A DNA stretch of 64,000 nucleotides, taken from assembly GCA_014338405.1 (NCBI GenBank), contig JTDE01000308.1, forward strand, positions 100,824 to 164,823, written 5' to 3'. The position numbers were made by a program, and so were the translations under genes. Source of the DNA: Paragonimus skrjabini miyazakii (Eukaryota > Platyhelminthes > Trematoda > Plagiorchiida > Troglotrematidae). The notes beneath the pieces are model-generated. The model ran no database searches, had not been told where the DNA came from, and saw only the letters and a program-made list of their open reading frames with translations. Shown here in pieces: positions 23,611 to 35,103 of this stretch. Numbering within the stretch: position 1 is the stretch's first letter; each line of letters starts with the position of its first letter.

Positions 23611-25537
23611 GTATGACGATGAAGATTTAACGTTATTGACTTTAAGCTTAACGTGAAATATCTTACGTTACCAGTTGACTTTCTTTACATAAAGTTGAGT
23701 AAATATCTCTATTGTGTTTCCAGTTTTTCGACTGCTTGTTAATTGCATTGATTCTGCACCTATATGTTCATTGTTGGTTTCACTTTTCTCCAATCTATTT
23801 AAACAGCATAATTTGTGCGTGTGAAATGTGTGACTGATAATTCTCTTAATGTATCCCTTCAAATGTTCAGTTTGAAACCAGCCAATGTTTGTTTGCTAAC
23901 ATGAATATGATGTAGATATCTTCTCACCCTGGTGTAATTCGGTGGCCAAAAGAACAAAGAATGGGAATGAAATGTCTCACTAAATATGAGCATAGTGTAA
24001 TTTTCTAATGTCGTTGCGTTTCGTGTTTGTATGTGATCACCTCATCTCGTCTTGATGCTCAGTTGAGGATGTCATTTTTTATATCTGTCCTAATGGAGTA
24101 TATCTGGTCTCAATTTATTCCGTTGCAAATAAATCTTTTCAATCGGAATAACACGTTGTTTCATTAGTAGTTAGAATGATGTGTTCAAAATTGGGCGGTG
24201 ACAGTTTCAAGTGCTATTTTGTGATTTCACATCGGTGCTTACTAACTAATTAACTTTTTGTCGAAATCATCACGTTTCCAATGCACTCAAAAAGAAGAAG
24301 AATGTTTGTTTGTACAGTAAGCAACAACTAGCTTATAAGAAAACATAGTTCATACAACCTCACACACCGGCTAATATTTACAAACAGAAAAAACGTGATC
24401 CGCGAGGAAGATATACAGTGAGTGCTTTCTACTCAATTTCAGCTAACGCTTATCAAGTAAACAATGAAATTTTGGCATATTTGTACTCTTCACGATTAAT
24501 CTGAATTGTTCTTGCCAAATACAACACTGATGGTCTAATTACGTTGTATATATTTGCGCAGTGATTGACTGCTTGGAAATGGCTTGTTTTCTTCATTTCA
24601 ATGAACAGCAAATGTCAGAATAAGATGTAACATTCACAATTGGGCAGTTGCAATCACGTGTTTGGGGAAAAGTTAATGAACGTTATTATCGTAGATCACG
24701 TTTTGGCAGAAAATATGTGTGATTGACAAAATCGTATATTATTACGATTTTCAAAATTAACTGAGTTGTTTGAAAGTTTAAATAATGAAATCACGTAAGA
24801 TATACAAAACTACGGTTGAGTAAAAAAGATAAAAACATGAAGCAACACATGTTACATCTCTATTTTAATATAAAGTATATTTATCGGCTAATTTCGCTGT
24901 TTGGAAAATAGCGTACGATTTGAAATATGCTGATAACATGCAGGGAGTCCCTTTTCAATGAGTCATATGAGATAAACAAAAGATTTCATCGGATGGGTTT
25001 GGACACCTTACATGAATAGACATGAAATATAAAGAATTGATTTTACACAGTATACAGGATAAAAATCATAAGCACAATTTCTTCACAAAAAATAAAGTTA
25101 ACTCTATTGGAAAGTTAATTGTTTCGTAACGTAATTTACTTAAAACATGAGTAGGTAATGGTTATGCTCATATGAGTTGCAAGTTTCGCTAGGAATTTAA
25201 CACCCAACCCTTTTAACAGCTACTCTTCTCTGAAATGCAGACACATGAGTGATGTAGTATCCTTCGCGCGTTGACCTCAACTGACTTTAAAAGGAAATTA
25301 GAACTTGATTTGAAGTTTTTAGAGATGGCGAGTGACTGAAGGCAGAAATATTCCCAAAAGCGGACTTGACACATTTACAGTCGTCTGAGCCGCGGAAGCC
25401 GACTTAGTCTAACGTGGATCGATCGGATCGATTTTATGTGTTAATTTCTAGGTCCATGTACACAAAATCCTAAATCTTCCTCGTAATACATTTGCACTAA
25501 CGGATTCAATCTGGTTCAAGTTGTGAATGTGAACTAT
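23611..25537. other. No recognisable gene
   Basis: About 1.9 kb of AT-rich sequence without a supported feature. Confidence 0.5.
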
Positions 25538-25954
25538 ATGATTCTTATCAAATGTTCTAGTTTGATGTTCATTATTCTGGTTGGCTTTTTATTGAATCAT
25601 TGTGTTGTTGATCGTTGGCGGCAACTATGTCTACCGTACGAAGAACATAGTTGTACTGAAATTTCACAAGTAAATACTTTCTCCCGACGAGTTGCTTCTT
25701 GGATACTTTGGGCTAAGGTTTAATTGGCGATGAGGTTGGTTTAGCACAGTTTTCTGTTTTTCTGTTCCATCACATCATCAAAGGGTGCATGTTCGGTATT
25801 GAGATTTCGCCAGAGGATTATTGTGATAAACAACTCTCCGGTCGCAAATTGTCGCAATCACGTTGGAGAAAAATTATTTCTATCCTCTATCAGCCTAACT
25901 TGCTACCACTTGTACACTAGCACCTGCAGACTGCCCGTTGAACACGCCCAATAA
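25538..25954 (+). CDS. Candidate two-exon small secreted cysteine-rich protein
   Basis: Exon 1 (25538-25669) starts at ATG and encodes a hydrophobic signal-like N-terminus (LMFIILVGFLLNH) followed by a short Cys-containing segment. It ends in phase 0 at CAA|GTAAAT. A pyrimidine-rich tract and AG at 25782-25783 allow exon 2 (25784-25954), in frame to TAA. The model has a 114-bp intron, about 100 residues, and six cysteines after the putative signal peptide. Helminths secrete many such small disulfide-rich proteins. Both splice sites and the frame after the acceptor are inferred, and another frame after the same acceptor is also open for 46 codons. No family was recognised. Confidence 0.3.
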
Positions 25955-26051
25955 GACCATTTGAATCCAGTGGCTGACTGCGTGGAAAATAAATAATTTA
26001 TCTTGCTTGTCTTCTAGTAGCACTAAATCCAGAGGATAACGCTGCCATTTT

Positions 26052-26690
26052 TTACAAAACCGTGTGTAATTTGCGTAGCCTGAATGAACGATGATTTACG
26101 AGGTAGGTTAAACAAATCGGGCAATGAGACTTCAATTCGTCAGTCGTATCTAACATGCCCAACTTCATAGTCGTGGTTTTGCTTCCGTTAATCACAAAGT
26201 CACCGCCAAAGAGGTTCTCTCCACATACTAATAGAAGTCCATTGAAGAACGAAAATTCAAAATACGACAGATTATCTGATGATTGAAAATAATTCCTAAC
26301 GGTAGTCTTATTGGTGGTGTGATGGGTAGTCGTTAACGGGACCATCTTCTAAAGATTTTACTAACTCGTAACTGTTCCTGGCAATCCACGGATGGCCTCT
26401 GAGATTGCATGCCTAGTTTCGTTAACACAATGAAGGAAACGAATGTGGTAGTGATTTATCGTGTTATTCAGAATCGAATATGCATGAAGTTTGCTCGACT
26501 GCGAATTAAAAAGCCAAATTCCAAGAATAATTATTTTCGGTAGTTTGAAATGGTCATTCGTGCATGAAAAAATTAGAAGTATGGCTGGTGATCGGCATTC
26601 CGCGATAATATTCTGACTAGAATAGTGATTGACAAGATACAATTCAGAACTAAAGTTATCTTCTGTTACGGTTAGAAATTTGGCAGTTTA
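26052..26690 (-). pseudogene. Non-LTR retrotransposon endonuclease relic, C-terminal half
   Basis: Minus-strand reading across two open stretches (26642-26361 and 26345-26052) has the order of a CR1-like apurinic endonuclease: a segment with RSPAILLIF and IIILGIW in the place of the LVIMGDFN block, then EAIRGLPGTVTS in the place of the EPTR...SRLDL block, then SSDNLSYFEFSF resembling the GKSDH...F block. Frameshifts and lost catalytic residues show it is dead. Assignment rests on motif order rather than strong identity. Confidence 0.5.
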
Positions 26691-26949
26691 TACGATGGAA
26701 TCCTGATGGGCATCAGGAAGAAGATTTGAGGTGACAAATTCCTTATCGTAGATGAATATATTTCACGCACTCACAACCCTAAGAGTTACAAGTGAAGCGG
26801 TAGTAGATCGGAGGCAACCATCCATTTAAGCTGGCCACATATATGTTGACAAACGAAACAGCATTTTTCATCAACAATATCTGCAAACTACCTAAAGGGG
26901 ACAGCCACGTTCTTGTGCAGCGTTAGATTCACTGCGCTCTCATGATTTA

Positions 26950-27284
26950 CTTGCCCTCTTCTATCAATTTTCTTCCAAAACCAAACAAAGACGCAGTTGG
27001 CCGTCACAAACTAACTACGTTTATTCAATTCACTCACGAAACTCAGAAGGCTGGTTCACGACGGCAGTCCTGACGTCTATCCTATTGAGGTGACTCGCTA
27101 TTCGTTAGATATCTGCGAGAGTAAACTGAACAGTCCTGGTTACTCTATTTATCTAGCCGACTCTTCCAGAAGGAAACCGTACAGCTTTGAGACCTATCTT
27201 AACAAGCCTATCCCGACACCAATGATGATGGGAGAATTTCAGCCTTGCGATCTTGTGGTTAGAACTAACGATGAAGTCCGGTGA
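26950..27284 (+). pseudogene. Non-LTR retrotransposon endonuclease relic, N-terminal half
   Basis: The plus-strand frame contains ICESKLNSPGYSIYLADSSRRK and then FQPCDLVV. In CR1-like endonucleases the order is a TETWL block, then a (I/S)PGY...R.DR..R.GGG block, and then a conserved strand. Upstream, a shifted frame has LFNSLTKLRRLVHDGSPDVYPIE, consistent with the preceding helix. It faces the other endonuclease half at 26.05-26.69 kb. Confidence 0.5.
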
Positions 27285-27690
27285 TAAAATGGTGTACAAC
27301 AAAAGTATGGATAATCACAACGGTGTGAGAGAAGAATTTTGGTAATCCTCATCAGCAGACTCGGAATGTCAAGCATGAGTTGTACAAAAAAAGCAGGTCA
27401 GTCCATGTACTGATATATAGTTGTATAACGTGAGATAAAACCTCTTGAACGGGAAGTCTATTTACAACTCGGTATTCTTAACGAAGCAACTGTAATGAGA
27501 TTGACAAAAAATCATAGTGTTAAGCGAATCGTCACATAACATATACACCTACGCTTATGTAATCGAACATTATAACATTTTCTTTTTCTTGAATTTATTA
27601 ATTATGAGTTTATTTTGTCAGACGCTGCAATAAAACTTATAACACTGGGTTCCCTTCAATAACTTCATGAGCGTAGAAAGAAGACGTATG
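27285..27690. other. No recognisable feature
   Basis: AT-rich sequence directly outside the palindromic PLE. Confidence 0.45.
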
Positions 27691-27731
27691 TTGCGATATG
27701 TTAACATTTTGTATACTCTCATCAGTCGCAA
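27691..27731 (-). ncRNA. Hammerhead ribozyme motif with full helix I
   Basis: On the minus strand: helix I strand TTGCGA (27731-27726), CTGATGA (27725-27719), minimal stem II/loop GAGTATAC, then AAA (27710-27708) where GAA is expected, helix III ATGTTAACAT (27707-27698), cleavage base A (27697), and helix I partner TCGCAA (27696-27691). Helix I pairs perfectly over six bases. The G12-to-A change hits the base that acts as general base in hammerhead cleavage, so this copy should be inactive or very slow. Confidence 0.75.
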
Positions 27732-28226
27732 ACGTAAAACATGCAATTTATATATGACAGACAATTAGAGATAGACAGGGTATGGACACGCATACAATCA
27801 CACCACGTGTTATGTCATCACCACCACGGCAACCCTATGGGTTGCTTCACCCACTTTTGTGCACATAACACCGGCTGGTGAGCTCTAATCAGCATTGCTT
27901 CGCTAAAGGCCAGTAGTTTCGGGTTCTGATGACGTAACAATATTTTGAAAGAGTCAAGTGGGACCACCTGGTGACCTGTTATCATGAGGTGTCTGGCAAT
28001 CGATGATGTGGTGCTTCGAGTAACAGATTAACCGGTTTCCGGTTGTTGTTGTTGTTGTTGTGTCATGCGTTAATTTATCCAGTTTGGGACGTGTTCGCCC
28101 ACACGCTGAGATAGCCGTCGGTCTGTTCTGCCTATGTAAACGTCACCGCAACTGCAAGTGAACTGAGACAACGTGAGAGACAGAATGGTCAGACAGACTG
28201 CGTTCGCGATTGTGTAGAGCGAACCT
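27691..28226 (-). mobile_element. Left arm of palindromic PLE (GIY-YIG, 3' tail, hammerhead)
   Basis: Read on the minus strand, the arm encodes the GIY-YIG start (FTCSCGDVYIGRTDRRLSQR), a short (CAA)n-type expansion near 28044-28064, the central block IARHLMITGHQVVPLDSF, and the terminal block ending in KQPIGLPWW. Then comes a 3' tail with a hammerhead at 27691-27731. The same segment is repeated in opposite orientation at 28487-29006. The frame is broken between the two coding halves. Reverse transcriptase is absent from this arm. Confidence 0.8.
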
Positions 28227-28486
28227 GATATCTTCTGTACACAATAAAATGAGATAGGTAAGATATTCAAGTGGAATACCTATATCACAGTTTTGGCTGG
28301 AAATAAAATCACACAAAAACTCAACTGTCTCAAAAAGAGGAACGTTAGTAAGGACACGCGTTCTAATGTCTCAGCTAGTTCAAAGGCGATCATCTGGCGA
28401 ACGACGTTAAGAACAAACTAAAGTGTGCCTCATCCCGTACGTATGCGGCTGCCCAGTTGCGCTTGGTTCAAACCACCAAAGGACTC
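28227..28486. mobile_element. Centre of the palindromic PLE
   Basis: This spacer lies between the inverted arms. Its right part, in plus-strand frames (for example RTYAAAQLRLVQTTK near 28430-28475), matches the PLE thumb region preceding GIY-YIG. The right copy therefore extends further upstream than the left one. Confidence 0.5.
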
Positions 28487-29006
28487 GCTCTACACAATCG
28501 CGCACGCAGTCTGTCTGACCATTCTGTCTCTCACGTTGTTTATCAGTTCACTTGCAGTTGCCGCGGCATTTACACAGGCAGAACAGACTGATAGCTATCT
28601 CAGCGAGTGGCAGAACGCGTCCCGAACTGGTTGAAACAACTCATTACACAACAATCTGAAACCGGTAGATCAGTTACTCGAAGCACCGCATCATCGATTG
28701 CCAGACACCTCATGATAACAGGTCACCAGGTGGTTCCACTTAACCGTTTCAAAATATTGTTACGTCATCAGAACCCGAAACTACTGGCCTTTAGCGAAGC
28801 CATGTTGACTAGAACTCACCAGCAGGCGCTATGTGCACAAAAGTGGTTGAAACAACCCATAGGGTTGCCATGGTGGTGACGACATAATGTATAGTGTGAT
28901 TGTATGCGTGTCCATACCCTGTCTATCTCTAATTGTCTGTCATATATAAATTGCATGTTTTACGTTTGTGACTGATGAGAGTAAACGAAATGTTAACATG
29001 TTGCAA
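28487..29006 (+). mobile_element. Right arm of palindromic PLE (GIY-YIG, 3' tail, hammerhead)
   Basis: The arm carries the same blocks as the left arm, in plus orientation. The degraded domain start is near 28540-28620, IARHLMITGHQVVPLNRF lies near 28698-28751, the coding end KQPIGLPWW stops at TGA 28877-28879, and a roughly 125-bp 3' tail follows. The two arms are very similar, which suggests a recent duplication or a single insertion event. A frameshift near 28607 separates the two coding stretches, so the copy is inactive. Confidence 0.8.
28966..29006 (+). ncRNA. Hammerhead ribozyme motif with G at the cleavage position
   Basis: Helix I strand TTGTGA (28966-28971), CTGATGA (28972-28978), GAGTAAAC, GAA (28987-28989), helix III ATGTTAACAT (28990-28999), then G at 29000 and TTGCAA (29001-29006). 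Helix I still pairs at all six positions if two G-U pairs are allowed. The catalytic core is complete, but the cleavage base must be A, C or U, so the G at 29000 should block or strongly impair cleavage. Confidence 0.7.
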
Positions 29007-32000
29007 TAAAAGACAAAGTAACCACCTAAACTTTCGTGAGATGATATCTATATGAGTAGGCTTGAAAGCGTTCACTTCGATGAATTTATAAGGCACTTAT
29101 TTAGGGATCTTACTGAGGTTGTATTTGATTCCTATTGATGACAGTATGATCACCCCGGTACTGTGTGTAAACAGTAGCCTTGCTGCACCTTCTAGCTAAC
29201 ATTGAAAACCAATTCATACAAAACATTCTGTTGCCACGTCTGATATCATTTCATGGACATGCATGCAAGTTTCTGCACTATTCCATTCCCCATTTATCGG
29301 TTTAACACTGTCATTCACCTCAGTTTGACAAGTCTTCACTGTGGTATATTTTCAATTTGGCTTCTCTTGATGAAAATTAGTACACTATATTGCGGCTGGT
29401 TTCAGCTAACTAAGTCTGCAAGTGGTAAGATAAGTCGAGAAACATCGTGGGCTGTTATTTTGACACCTCATTTGTTGAAAATTCATAATTCTTGCATGCC
29501 TTGTATGAGTGGTGCATATAACTATAAAAAGCCGATTAACTGCCATTCCACAGTTTGTCAAGGCAAATGCACACACAAAATCTTACTCAAAACGCTTTCG
29601 AATGCTTGACTGGTATGATGGTTAGAAATGCAATATCGCTGGTAGTCCAGAAAATATATTTATCTCACTTTCAAAATCGATCAGGAACCGGACTGTCTAG
29701 CTTGATGCAAAGCGTCAAGGATATTGCCTTCTCAATATTAATGTATTCAGTCCCTTGGTATCCCCGTAGTAGAAAAGAGTTCAATATTTTCTAACCTCGA
29801 TACAATATCACCGCCAACACCTCTAGGAATTTCTCCCCGTTTTATGTCTTATCAGCTATTTATAAATACGAGTACTGCAAATGTTATTCTGACATTGTCT
29901 AGCTTGTTTCTTATATTGACTTATTTCCAACCGCAGGTAACCTAACCGGAAATGTTTAAACACCGCCCCAAACAAACACATTTTCGGATGCACATTCTCA
30001 AACAATCCCATGCGGTTCGCTGATTGGAATAAGCGGAAAAACGAAAATTTATTTAGAACCTTGAAATGTTGGCGAGTACTTTCAGAATTATTCGAAATGA
30101 TTTGAAACTTACAATCCTCATATCCACCTAATAGGGAGTGATAAATTAAATTCAAGTAAAAGATAGATGTTTCACAGCACAGGATATTTACAAAACTCTC
30201 ATTAAATCATGTTTTGCTGCTCACCATTTTCAAGATATTCTCTTTCTGGAAGCAGTTAAAAATGAACGCGCATGATTCGTTGGTATAGTTATGCTTTCAT
30301 TAACGTGATTTATAAATTACAACTCACCCAGTAAAACGAAACGATTCCACACTAATAATACACGTAATAATTTTAAAAGTGAATCTCAGTTAATCACAAA
30401 CTTGGTTTACACGAATTTACTTCTTCCCACAAACGCTGAATGACACACGTATAACCAAACACGTCGAATGTCTCGACCAAATGGTCACTGGAAACGTGTT
30501 ACTATCAATGTAAACAATATGACTGCGCACAAGACACATCTCAGTTCGTTTGCGTTAGCTGGACAAAGTAAAATGACTGAGAGCAATAGGCTGTCATGGG
30601 TCCGGATAGGTGACATCTGCAGACATAGGCGACCGACATGGAAGGACGAACAGACGAAATACGATCGGATCAGTCTGATGTGTAACTAACTACACATGGT
30701 TAGGGCCGACAAATTAGTTGATATTGTCACCGCAGGCCATAGGATAGCTGTATTCATAGGAGTGGGGAGGCAGCGATTGGACAGAGAGCAACGCGTGTGC
30801 GAATAGATGAGTGAATATCAATGACTAAGGGTGGCGGGTTGCAGAAGTTGTATTTTCAGATGCGGGCTGTAAAGACTAACAACAACAATAAGCGATAGTG
30901 GCGACCAGTAGTGGGTGATGTTGAATTTATGAGAAAAAACAAAATCCCCTACTACTCATCCGTGAGAAGGCGATTAGCTAAACAAGGTCACGAGATGAAG
31001 CGCAACAATGTGAATGGAAGGGAATTTGGGCCATCAAGAATGGCCTACAACTAGTGTGTTTCTAAGTTGAAATATTGCCGTAACGCAATTTTTTCGCTTG
31101 AGGACGTTATCAACCGAACAACTTCTAGAGATTCCTCGTTTCTTGAAACTCACAGTTTTCCATTACTGAAAGTTACCAAGTGGACTAGATTAAAAGTATG
31201 GATTAAACGGCTTATTGATATATGCTATATACGCATTGCATGGCAAACGTTTACTTCACTAGACTAGATAGGATATACAGGTAGTTTAGTAACAGCAATT
31301 AGTTAATGAATAAAAACTATTCAATACGAATGAAGTTTGACATTAAGGAACGAGTGATACAAGATATGTTCTACCGTGAATAAAAATGGAACTTTAGATG
31401 TTGTATCGTCTCAGTTCTGAAATGTTCTTCAATCGCGACAAAATTGACAGAGTCGCAACTAAATATACGTTGTCTTATCAATAAATTAGTGAAAGTGTTT
31501 GGGACGTACCGTTAAATACTAAAGCAAACAGGAATATGCATACATTATACTGTTCGGCATCAAAAGAGGCACAATATAGTAGGGCTAAACAGATGAATAG
31601 CACATCATAGCCAACTACTCCGCCTACGATGAACTTTCTAACGTATAGAAAATCGTAATGGTTAGTAATTAATTTGAGTGATTTTTTCAGTTCACTTATG
31701 TGATCTGCTTATTTCTGTTTTATACTTGAGGCGAATGTCAACGTAGTTTTGCAATTCAAAAAGCGGATATTGAGTTCACGTCTGGTTTGGTCCGAATCAA
31801 CCGAGTAGAGTTTCTCTACGATGTGATATCACGATTTCTATAATTTTGAAGCGAACTCAACTCGTTTTCCATGGGTGCCAAATTAACTTCAGTCAACACC
31901 TACCAGTGATCGATCATGCCATTGTCCGTGATACAAAGAGCACTTTTCAGAAGCTTTGATAAGCCACAGGCGTTACCTAATTCGAAATATAATTAGTTCT

Positions 32001-33786
32001 TCTTTTATGAAACGAAATAAGCAGTAATGCCATTTTAATTTGCAACACTACCACGACAATCACTTGCACGACAGTGCTTGTGAACAGAATTAAACAGCAA
32101 TAAAACCAATGCCAGTCACATCACTCTTGATTATAGCATATCACACGTACGTGCACATAGGGTCGTCCTTGCTATGCTATCTTCAAACTCATTGTTAACT
32201 GTGAGCACATCTCTATCATATAAAACCGAATTCATCTCCTGCAAAACTGATGACAGTAGGTCATCCGTTTTACCTTACCTGACAGTTGAACTTTGCTTCG
32301 CAACTTACTGAATGTGACATACGGATTCAGATTCATACAACCCTAACAACAAGTTACGCATACAGGTCACTGTTCTCTTCCGACATAAATGCATTCCAGG
32401 CAGTTCGTAAAACGAATATGTCGACACGCAAACTGTCATTTTTGTGGCTATATATTGAAATAGCCATCCTAGAAATGCGTTCACAACTATATTCCCCAGC
32501 CTTATGTGACTGTAAGCGTGTCCGATTTAAACCATTCCCTGTTGATGTAATTTCTAATTAGCTACTATCAACAATTTTCTCATGAAGTTACTGAATAAGC
32601 CAGCTATGCTAGAATTGTTTCAATGTTGAATGTAATACTGATATAGTTGTTATCATCGGACTACCTTGACGATACAACCTTATGAACATCACAGTTTTAT
32701 TATGTCAACAAGATCTGTTTGAAATATAAATGATATATTTTCTCCTACAGTATTTTAGGAATGTGTTTGCAGTACACAACTGACAAAACTATTTGGAGAA
32801 TGACAACTTATTATTTAGGAAGTATCTGAGGTGCTTCAAAATGTAGTAAACGCTTTCTTATTATTTGTGTTTAGTTGTTAAGCAACCGATTGATATCAAC
32901 AGTTAAAAAATCAATCAATGAATTGGTGAAATAAACGGATATTCACATGATTTAGAGTACCGTTATTTCGGTTTAAAACGTAAAACGGTGGCTTCTTTTC
33001 ACGCCAGCGCAAACCATACAGGTTAGGGAATACTTACGATCCAATTGTGGGGTTGTCACCTCATTTACTCCTGCTAAAACATCAAGAAATGAAAAAACAC
33101 CGAACATGTTTTTAGATGACTGTTTCAGAAATAGAATGCATTACAATAACAATGAAAATTTCGAGGTGTGGTTGGAACTGACTACACAGACAACGTTTTA
33201 CGTAGTTCTAAGTCAAGCCGGCCATTGATTCTATCCTAACCCTCTATATTCACGTAACAACTCGCTTGAATGTTATAACTAACAGAAGTCAAAATAAGGT
33301 TATTGTGAGTAAGTAATTTTGGTAATGTTAATAACTCCACAAACTTAACATTGTTAATGTAGACAGCGTCAGCAAACAACAATATTCCCATAGTACAAAG
33401 ACGTAACACTCATTCACGTGCTCGGGGTGAATTGGTATCGTATCAGTTAGAAGAAATTGTTCAATTGTTAGGTAAAGTTTACACATATAACATGAATACA
33501 TAATAGATGCACACGGGTGATTCGACTTTTCACACATGATTTTTCAAATACTCTTTTGGAAACATACAATTTCAGTAATTATATAATGTAACATTCCGGC
33601 GACTTTTGCAACTGTATGGATAAACAAACATTACTAACATCGTCGTCCAACAAGATGTATCGTCGAAAAGAAGAGCCACTTTTTGATACTTCGTTGCATT
33701 ATGCATCATGGTGGGGTGAAGTTGAAAAATGTTGTTGCTTTCGTTAGCTGTCGCTTGTTTAATACGCCAATGTATGCGCAAGATGG
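29007..33786. other. No recognisable gene
   Basis: About 4.8 kb. Longer frames at 29253-29609, 30468-30689 and 32286-32561 show no family motif. The block around 30460-31050 is less AT-rich and could be an old repeat, but no copy is seen elsewhere in the window. Confidence 0.45.
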
Positions 33787-34104
33787 ATGTTGTCATCCTG
33801 TGGTGAGTTCACTCTGGTGCTGATAATTCTTGATTTATATCCACTTGAATTTCGAAGACTCCCCGGCGATTTGATCATTAAGCACTTCATCTTCAGTATA
33901 GGGCTCATGCAGCAATCCCATACCTCAGTATTCGATGATTGCCAAAGAGGTCATGACAAGAAGCTCTATATGTTTCGACCCCGAATCTTCTCTTACATGG
34001 TTAGCAACCACGGGAACATCCTTCCATTAGAGGCTGTCAGCTGCCCTTTTAGGGACCGTTTCAAAGTGCTGTTAGATTCTCATTTACATAAGAAGTTGTG
34101 AGAT
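33787..34104 (+). pseudogene. CR1/Jockey-like reverse transcriptase C-terminus relic
   Basis: The plus frame reads LDLYPLEFRRLPGDLIIKHFI, then QRGHDKKLYMFRPR, then a closing FKVLLDSHLH. This order (L.L..LE.RR.RGDLI, then RGH..KL, then an N..P....SF...LD end) is the conserved C-terminal region behind the reverse transcriptase of CR1-like non-LTR elements. It is open from about 33787 to the TGA at 34099-34101, but it is 5' truncated with no RT catalytic part. Flatworm genomes carry many CR1-like elements. Confidence 0.75.
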
Positions 34105-34881
34105 TAGTATTTTACTCTGTTCCCTGCATTCTCTGTAACCCTTAAGAGCGGTGCTACACCCTGTTTTCAATGACCTTCTAAATCAAGAGAAAACCGCTTA
34201 CATCGAAACAGACAAACTGACTGGCTTCGGATAACTTGGGCCCCTAAACTAAAACCCGTGAACAAATCGCTGAAATTAGTGAAATCGCTCGTACTTCCTC
34301 GAATCACTCGCCTAGCTAAAATAGCATCAAGTGAAGCGATTCCAAAGGCTTAGCAATACTCACGCAATATATCCTATCTTAACACGAACAGAAATGCTAA
34401 CCCTAATAAGAACATTCACGAAAATGCAAAGTATAAACTAACTTGTACAATTCTCAGATGAATGAACAAAAATATCTCTCAATAATTGATAAGTTCAAAT
34501 TAACGGCAGACTAAAATAGCGGCATATATTGGTATGTAACATGTTCCCTCGTCAATAAGTGTATTATCAAATCAGCCGTGTAATTCAAACCTTAATTTAT
34601 TTGAACTCGATGCATTCATTCATTCAAAATTATCAATATTTGCCTCGTTAACAACTTGAATTCGGAAATATGCCTTATTACTAACGTTATACTTTCAAAC
34701 TGTTATCGTAAATCAACACGGTTTGTTCAATTGTTGAATCTGGTCATCAGTATGATGGAGTTTCGTCAAACTTGTCACATTCTAGCATATGTTCATTTAA
34801 TAAATATCCGGCGAATTTACATGACTGCCTCAAATAGCATACATGCTAAAGTCTACCTGTTGATTGTATCACATACTTAGA
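34105..34881. other. Retroelement 3' flank, no gene
   Basis: The first few hundred bases may be the 3' untranslated part of the CR1-like relic. The rest is AT-rich, and no poly(A) or microsatellite tail was identified. Confidence 0.35.
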
Positions 34882-35103
34882 GCTGATTCCGATCAGTCCG
34901 CTAAGATTGTTTGTTGTCATGTTGCTAACTTTGTAACATCTGTGCTGCTTTTCCGACCTCAGAATATAAACTTGTTAGATTATATGATTGGTTTGGTAAC
35001 AACAGTAACTGAGCGCGGATTTATCTTCATACTTCATAATTTTGCCATTTCTACATTTTTTATGTTTATTTTCTCAACAAATACACTGCAGTTGTTAAAT
35101 TAG
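34882..35103 (+). CDS. Possible terminal exon with hydrophobic C-terminus
   Basis: After an acceptor-like TATCACATACTTAG the frame stays open for about 73 codons to a TAG. It contains KIVCCHV near its start and a strongly hydrophobic segment (FIFILHNFAISTFFMFIF) close to the end, as in membrane-anchored or GPI-anchored proteins. No upstream exon or ATG is identified. It may be chance in AT-rich DNA, where hydrophobic codons are frequent. Confidence 0.2.
   Translation, partial: ADSDQSAKIVCCHVANFVTSVLLFRPQNINLLDYMIGLVTTVTERGFIFILHNFAISTFFMFIFSTNTLQLLN

Noticed and set aside
33572..33796. Minus-strand ATG frame of 74 codons
   Set aside because: It lies opposite sequence just upstream of the CR1-like relic and shows no motif; probably a shadow frame.
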